This document shows, piece after piece, positions 7,055 to 9,327 of a stretch of 9,327 nt of DNA (within the stretch, counting starts at the first letter, position 1; the number at the start of each line of letters is the position of its first letter). A program made the position numbers and the translations under genes. This stretch comes from Anaerolineales bacterium UBA1429 (GTDB taxonomy: Bacteria > Chloroflexota > Anaerolineae > UBA1429), in the NCBI GenBank assembly GCA_002329325.1, contig DCTX01000002.1:1-9327 (forward strand), in the 5' to 3' direction. Below the pieces are notes generated by a model, which was not told the origin of the DNA, searched no databases, and saw only the letters and a list, made by a program, of their open reading frames with translations.

Positions 7055-7083
7055 TTGACGAAATCGTACAGATGTGCTATAGT
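7055..7083 (+). promoter_or_regulatory. Consensus promoter of the Lrp-REC/nuoEF operon (TTGACG-N17-TATAGT, extended -10)
   Basis: TTGACG (7055-7060) and TATAGT (7078-7083) are separated by the optimal 17 bp, and TGC at 7075-7077 adds an extended -10. Transcription should start near 7090, only about 20 nt before the start codon at 7111. The -35 box overlaps one of two related dyads, which points to direct control of this promoter. No other clear promoter was seen before nuoE. Confidence 0.8.
7058..7071. promoter_or_regulatory. Second palindromic operator candidate overlapping the -35 box
   Basis: ACGA-AA-TCGT (7058-7067) followed by ACAG (7068-7071) repeats the upstream site in both the dyad halves and the ACAG tail. 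It begins inside the -35 box and reaches into the spacer, so a protein bound here should block RNA polymerase. The two sites also form a larger imperfect inverted repeat (7026-7041 with 7052-7067). Confidence 0.55.
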
Positions 7084-7110
7084 ACTCTACGAGAAGGGAT
7101 GGAGGTCTGC

Positions 7111-7959
7111 ATGGATCACACCGACCGGCTCATCGTTCGCCTGCTCCACGCAGATGGGCGGCGCTCCAACGTCGAGATCGCCCGCGAGCTGGGCGTCTCC
7201 GAGGGCACGATCCGCAAGCGGATCGACCGCTTGCTCGCCTCGGGCGAGCTGCAGATCCGCGGCCTGGTCGAGCCCCAGGCCGTCGGCCTGCCCACGCGGG
7301 CCATGATCTTTTTCACCGTCGAGCTGCCCCAACTGGAGCGAGTGAGCCGCCTCCTCAGTGGCATGGCCGAGGTGCTTTCCGTCAAGTGGCTCACGGGCGA
7401 GTACGACCTCGTGGTCGAGGCCGCCTTCGAGACCGATGCGCATCTGGTGGCCTTCTTGAACGATCGCATCAGCCGCATCGCCGGCATCACCCGCACCCAG
7501 ACCTCCCACGTGCTGCACATCGACAAGGAAGGGCACCAGTGGGCGCCCCCGCCCCCACCCCAGCCCACCATCCTGATCGTGGATGATGACCCCGATTTCG
7601 TCGAGGCCACCCGCATGGTCCTGGAGCAGGAGGGGTTCGTCACCCAGGCGGCGCCCAGCGGCGCCGAGGCCCTCAAGGCGATGATCGCTAACCCGCCGAG
7701 CCTGGTGATCCTGGATATCATGATGGATGGCGTCCTGGATGGCTGGGATGCGAGCTGGCGTATCCGCTCCAACCCCAGCATCCGCCATACCCCCATCCTG
7801 GTGGTCAGCTCCATCACCAGCTCTGACTATCTGGGCATGTTCCCCACCGACGAAGACAACCTGATCGACAACTTTATCAGCAAACCGGTCGCCCCGACCC
7901 GGCTCCTGTCTGAGGTGCATCGTCTGTTGGAGCGCAGTGGAAATGGGAGGTCGCCATGA
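7111..7959 (+). CDS. Lrp/AsnC-family regulator fused to a response-regulator receiver domain
   Basis: A 282-residue protein of unusual build. Residues 1-50 are an AsnC-type helix-turn-helix (DRLIVRLL, NVEIARELGVSEGTIRKRI). Residues 60-137 look like the Lrp/AsnC C-terminal RAM domain, including GEYDLVVEAAF (96-106). A proline linker (APPPPPQP, 145-152) joins a full receiver domain (about 153-275). The receiver keeps its acidic cluster D158-D160, phospho-acceptor D202 in VILDIMM, a Ser at 233 in place of the switch Thr, and K258 in SKP. Ordinary Lrp/AsnC proteins are about 150 residues with no receiver. The ATG at 7111 follows GGAGG (7101-7105) by 5 nt. Earlier in-frame ATGs at 7072 and 7099 are disfavoured: the first lies upstream of the transcription start, and the second lacks a well-spaced ribosome binding site. 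It heads the operon and overlaps the next gene by 4 nt. It probably controls its own promoter, and perhaps nuoEF through it. Confidence 0.88.
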   Translation: MDHTDRLIVRLLHADGRRSNVEIARELGVSEGTIRKRIDRLLASGELQIRGLVEPQAVGLPTRAMIFFTVELPQLERVSRLLSGMAEVLSVKWLTGEYDLVVEAAFETDAHLVAFLNDRISRIAGITRTQTSHVLHIDKEGHQWAPPPPPQPTILIVDDDPDFVEATRMVLEQEGFVTQAAPSGAEALKAMIANPPSLVILDIMMDGVLDGWDASWRIRSNPSIRHTPILVVSSITSSDYLGMFPTDEDNLIDNFISKPVAPTRLLSEVHRLLERSGNGRSP

Positions 7960-8339
7960 CTACCATCCTGGTCGTAGATGATGATCCCGACTTTGTCGAG
8001 ATCACACGCATGATCCTGACGGCGGCGGGCTATGCCGTCCAGACCGCTGCCAACGGCGAGGAAGCGCTGCTGGCGCTGCGCCAGAGCCCGCCCCAACTCC
8101 TGTTGCTGGACGTGATGATGTCCGGCCCCCTGGATGGCGTCAACCTGGCCCACCGCATGGAAGAGGACCAGGCCCTGCGCCAGATCCCGATCCTGATGAT
8201 CTCGTCCATCACCGATAGCCCCATGGCGCCCATGTTCCCAACCGACGAGTATCTGCCCGTGAACGGCTGGATCTCCAAGCCCGTCCAGCCCGACCAGTTG
8301 CTGAGCCGGGTGCGCAAGCTGGTCGGCGAAGCAGCCTAA
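7956..8339 (+). CDS. Stand-alone receiver (REC) response regulator
   Basis: A 127-residue single-domain response regulator with no output domain. It has the acidic cluster D8-D10 in VVDDDPDF, phospho-acceptor D52 in LLDVMM, S83 in the switch Thr position, and K108 in SKP. The loop before the last strand carries MFPTDEYLPV (93-102), shared with the receiver of the preceding fusion protein. The first 20 receiver residues of the two match at 16 positions, pointing to tandem duplication. The start overlaps the upstream stop (ATGA) with GGGAGG (7945-7950) 5 nt before it. Without an output domain it probably acts by protein contact or as a phosphate relay or sink; the partner kinase is not in the window. 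Confidence 0.9.
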   Translation: MTTILVVDDDPDFVEITRMILTAAGYAVQTAANGEEALLALRQSPPQLLLLDVMMSGPLDGVNLAHRMEEDQALRQIPILMISSITDSPMAPMFPTDEYLPVNGWISKPVQPDQLLSRVRKLVGEAA

Positions 8340-8373
8340 AGCAGGGCGGGCCTGCGTCGGGAGGGAGAGCCCT

Positions 8374-8772
8374 ATGGCTGAATGCGCGCACAAGACCATC
8401 CTGGTAGTGGACGATGATCCCGATTTCCTCGACTTTGCGACGATTGTGCTCGAGGCGGGCGGTTATGCCGTGCACACGGCCACCAACGCCGATGGCGCGC
8501 TGCAGGTCATGCAGAACCAGCGGCCCGATCTGGTGATCGTGGATGTGATGATGTCGTACGCGCTGAACGGTTGGTCGGTCAGCCGCCGTATGTCGGCGGA
8601 TCCACTATTGCGTGGCGTGCCGGTGCTCATGGTCTCGGCCATCGTGAGCGAATCCGACAAGGGCATCTTTCCCAGAAACGGCCATGTGCGCCTGGACGCC
8701 TTTATGCGCAAGCCGCTCGAGCCGGCGGCCCTGTTGTGCCGAGTGGCAGAGCTAACGGGCACCAAACCGTAA
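8374..8772 (+). CDS. Second stand-alone receiver (REC) response regulator
   Basis: A 132-residue single-domain receiver related to the two just upstream. D13-D15 form the acidic cluster, D57 is the phospho-acceptor (VIVDVMM), S88 replaces the switch Thr and K113 is conserved (RKP). The FPTDE loop of its neighbours is changed to IFPRNGH (98-104), so it is the most divergent copy and may respond to another partner. GGAGGGAG (8360-8367) provides a ribosome binding site about 6 nt from the ATG. A 34-nt gap separates it from the previous gene. The nuoE ribosome binding site overlaps its stop codon (TAAAGGAG), which supports a single transcript. Confidence 0.9.
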   Translation: MAECAHKTILVVDDDPDFLDFATIVLEAGGYAVHTATNADGALQVMQNQRPDLVIVDVMMSYALNGWSVSRRMSADPLLRGVPVLMVSAIVSESDKGIFPRNGHVRLDAFMRKPLEPAALLCRVAELTGTKP

Positions 8773-8783
8773 AGGAGACGAGC

Positions 8784-9239
8784 ATGACGCCAGGGTACAA
8801 TGCAGAGATGGATCCTGCCAGGAGGGCCATGTTGCTGACGGCCCTCTACATGGCGCAGGAGCAGTATGGCTACCTCAGTGACGAGGCCCTCGAGCGGGTA
8901 GGCCAACGGCTAGGCATGAGCCTCGAAGAGGTGTACACGACGGCCACCTTCTACTCGATGTACCGCACCGAGCCCACGGGGCGCTACCTGATCCAGGTCT
9001 GCGAGGGGCTCTCCTGCCATCTGGCGGGCGGCGCCGAGGACCTGATCGGTCACCTGCAGGAGCGCCTGGGCATCGAGGCGGGCGAGGTCACCGAGGATGG
9101 CCAGTTTGCCCTGCAGAGGGTGCAATGCCTGGCAGCGTGCGGCTCTTCTCCTGCCATGCGCATCAACGACACGCTGTACACCAACCTTACCCTGGATGAC
9201 GTCGACACGATCCTGGACGAGCTGGAGGCAAGGCGATGA
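8784..9239 (+). CDS. nuoE: NuoE-type NADH dehydrogenase 24 kDa subunit ([2Fe-2S])
   Basis: A 151-residue thioredoxin-like ferredoxin subunit. It carries the N1a-type [2Fe-2S] cluster in the NADH-oxidising arm of complex I, or in related NuoEF enzymes such as bifurcating hydrogenases and formate dehydrogenases. The four cluster ligands are present with family spacing: C73 and C78 (VCEGLSCHLAGG) and C115 and C119 (QCLAACG). The helical N-terminal part contains the usual LGMSLEEVYTTATFYSMY stretch (43-60). The length is at the short end of the family but complete. AAAGGAGA (8771-8778) lies 5 nt before the ATG. The stop overlaps the following nuoF start by 4 nt, as is common for this pair. Assignment to complex I rather than another NuoEF enzyme depends on genes beyond the window. 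Confidence 0.93.
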   Translation: MTPGYNAEMDPARRAMLLTALYMAQEQYGYLSDEALERVGQRLGMSLEEVYTTATFYSMYRTEPTGRYLIQVCEGLSCHLAGGAEDLIGHLQERLGIEAGEVTEDGQFALQRVQCLAACGSSPAMRINDTLYTNLTLDDVDTILDELEARR

Positions 9240-9327
9240 CATTCGAACCGATACTGCTCAAGCGGACGGCGCTGCCGCGCTCCGATAGCATCGACGTCTA
9301 CCTGCAGAATGGCGGCTATGAGGCGGC
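9236..9327 (+). CDS. nuoF: NuoF, NADH-binding 51 kDa subunit (5' end only)
   Basis: Only the first 30 or so codons are inside the window and the frame stays open to the edge. The visible part contains SIDVYLQNGGYEAA, which matches the start of NuoF/HoxF/HydB proteins, where a Y-x3-GGYEA pattern precedes the FMN and NADH binding region. FMN, NADH and [4Fe-4S] motifs would lie beyond the edge. ATGA overlap with nuoE and a GGAGG (9224-9228) 7 nt upstream support this start and translational coupling. Confidence 0.85.
   Translation, partial: MTFEPILLKRTALPRSDSIDVYLQNGGYEA

Noticed and set aside
7087..7920. Minus-strand open frame opposite the Lrp-REC gene
   Set aside because: It is a shadow of the well-supported fusion gene; no domain similarity or ribosome binding site.

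Overview
This GC-rich 9.3 kb bacterial window carries genes only on the plus strand, tightly packed. No rRNA, tRNA, IS element or CRISPR array was seen. The gene set (a MoxR/DUF58/DUF4129 operon, small FPTDE-loop receiver proteins next to complex I genes, clean -35/-10 promoters) fits a Chloroflexota-like bacterium. That placement is inference from style and content, not a demonstrated assignment.

Region 1 (1-1686): a DHA2-type major facilitator drug exporter lies behind a promoter with a 19-bp spacer. The spacer holds a perfect 14-bp dyad, which is the classic layout of a MerR-activated promoter. No MerR gene lies inside the window.

Region 2 (1687-5561): a strong extended -10 promoter is followed by a roughly 150-nt structured leader containing a terminator-like hairpin and a competing pairing. 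It drives three translationally coupled genes: a MoxR AAA+ ATPase, a DUF58 protein and a polytopic DUF4129 membrane protein. The transglutaminase domain that often accompanies DUF4129 is absent.

Region 3 (5562-6964): an intergenic cluster of inverted repeats resembling a REP/MITE-type element precedes a two-domain RsmC-like (16S rRNA guanine-N2) methyltransferase.

Region 4 (6965-9327): a consensus promoter with two palindromic sites three helical turns apart leads a probable operon. Its genes are an unusual Lrp/AsnC-receiver fusion, two stand-alone receiver proteins, nuoE, and the start of nuoF (cut by the window edge). No histidine kinase is present. The layout suggests that a phosphorylation-responsive, possibly ligand-responsive, Lrp-type regulator is made together with the NADH-oxidising module of complex I or of a related NuoEF-containing enzyme. 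This is the most unusual part of the window.
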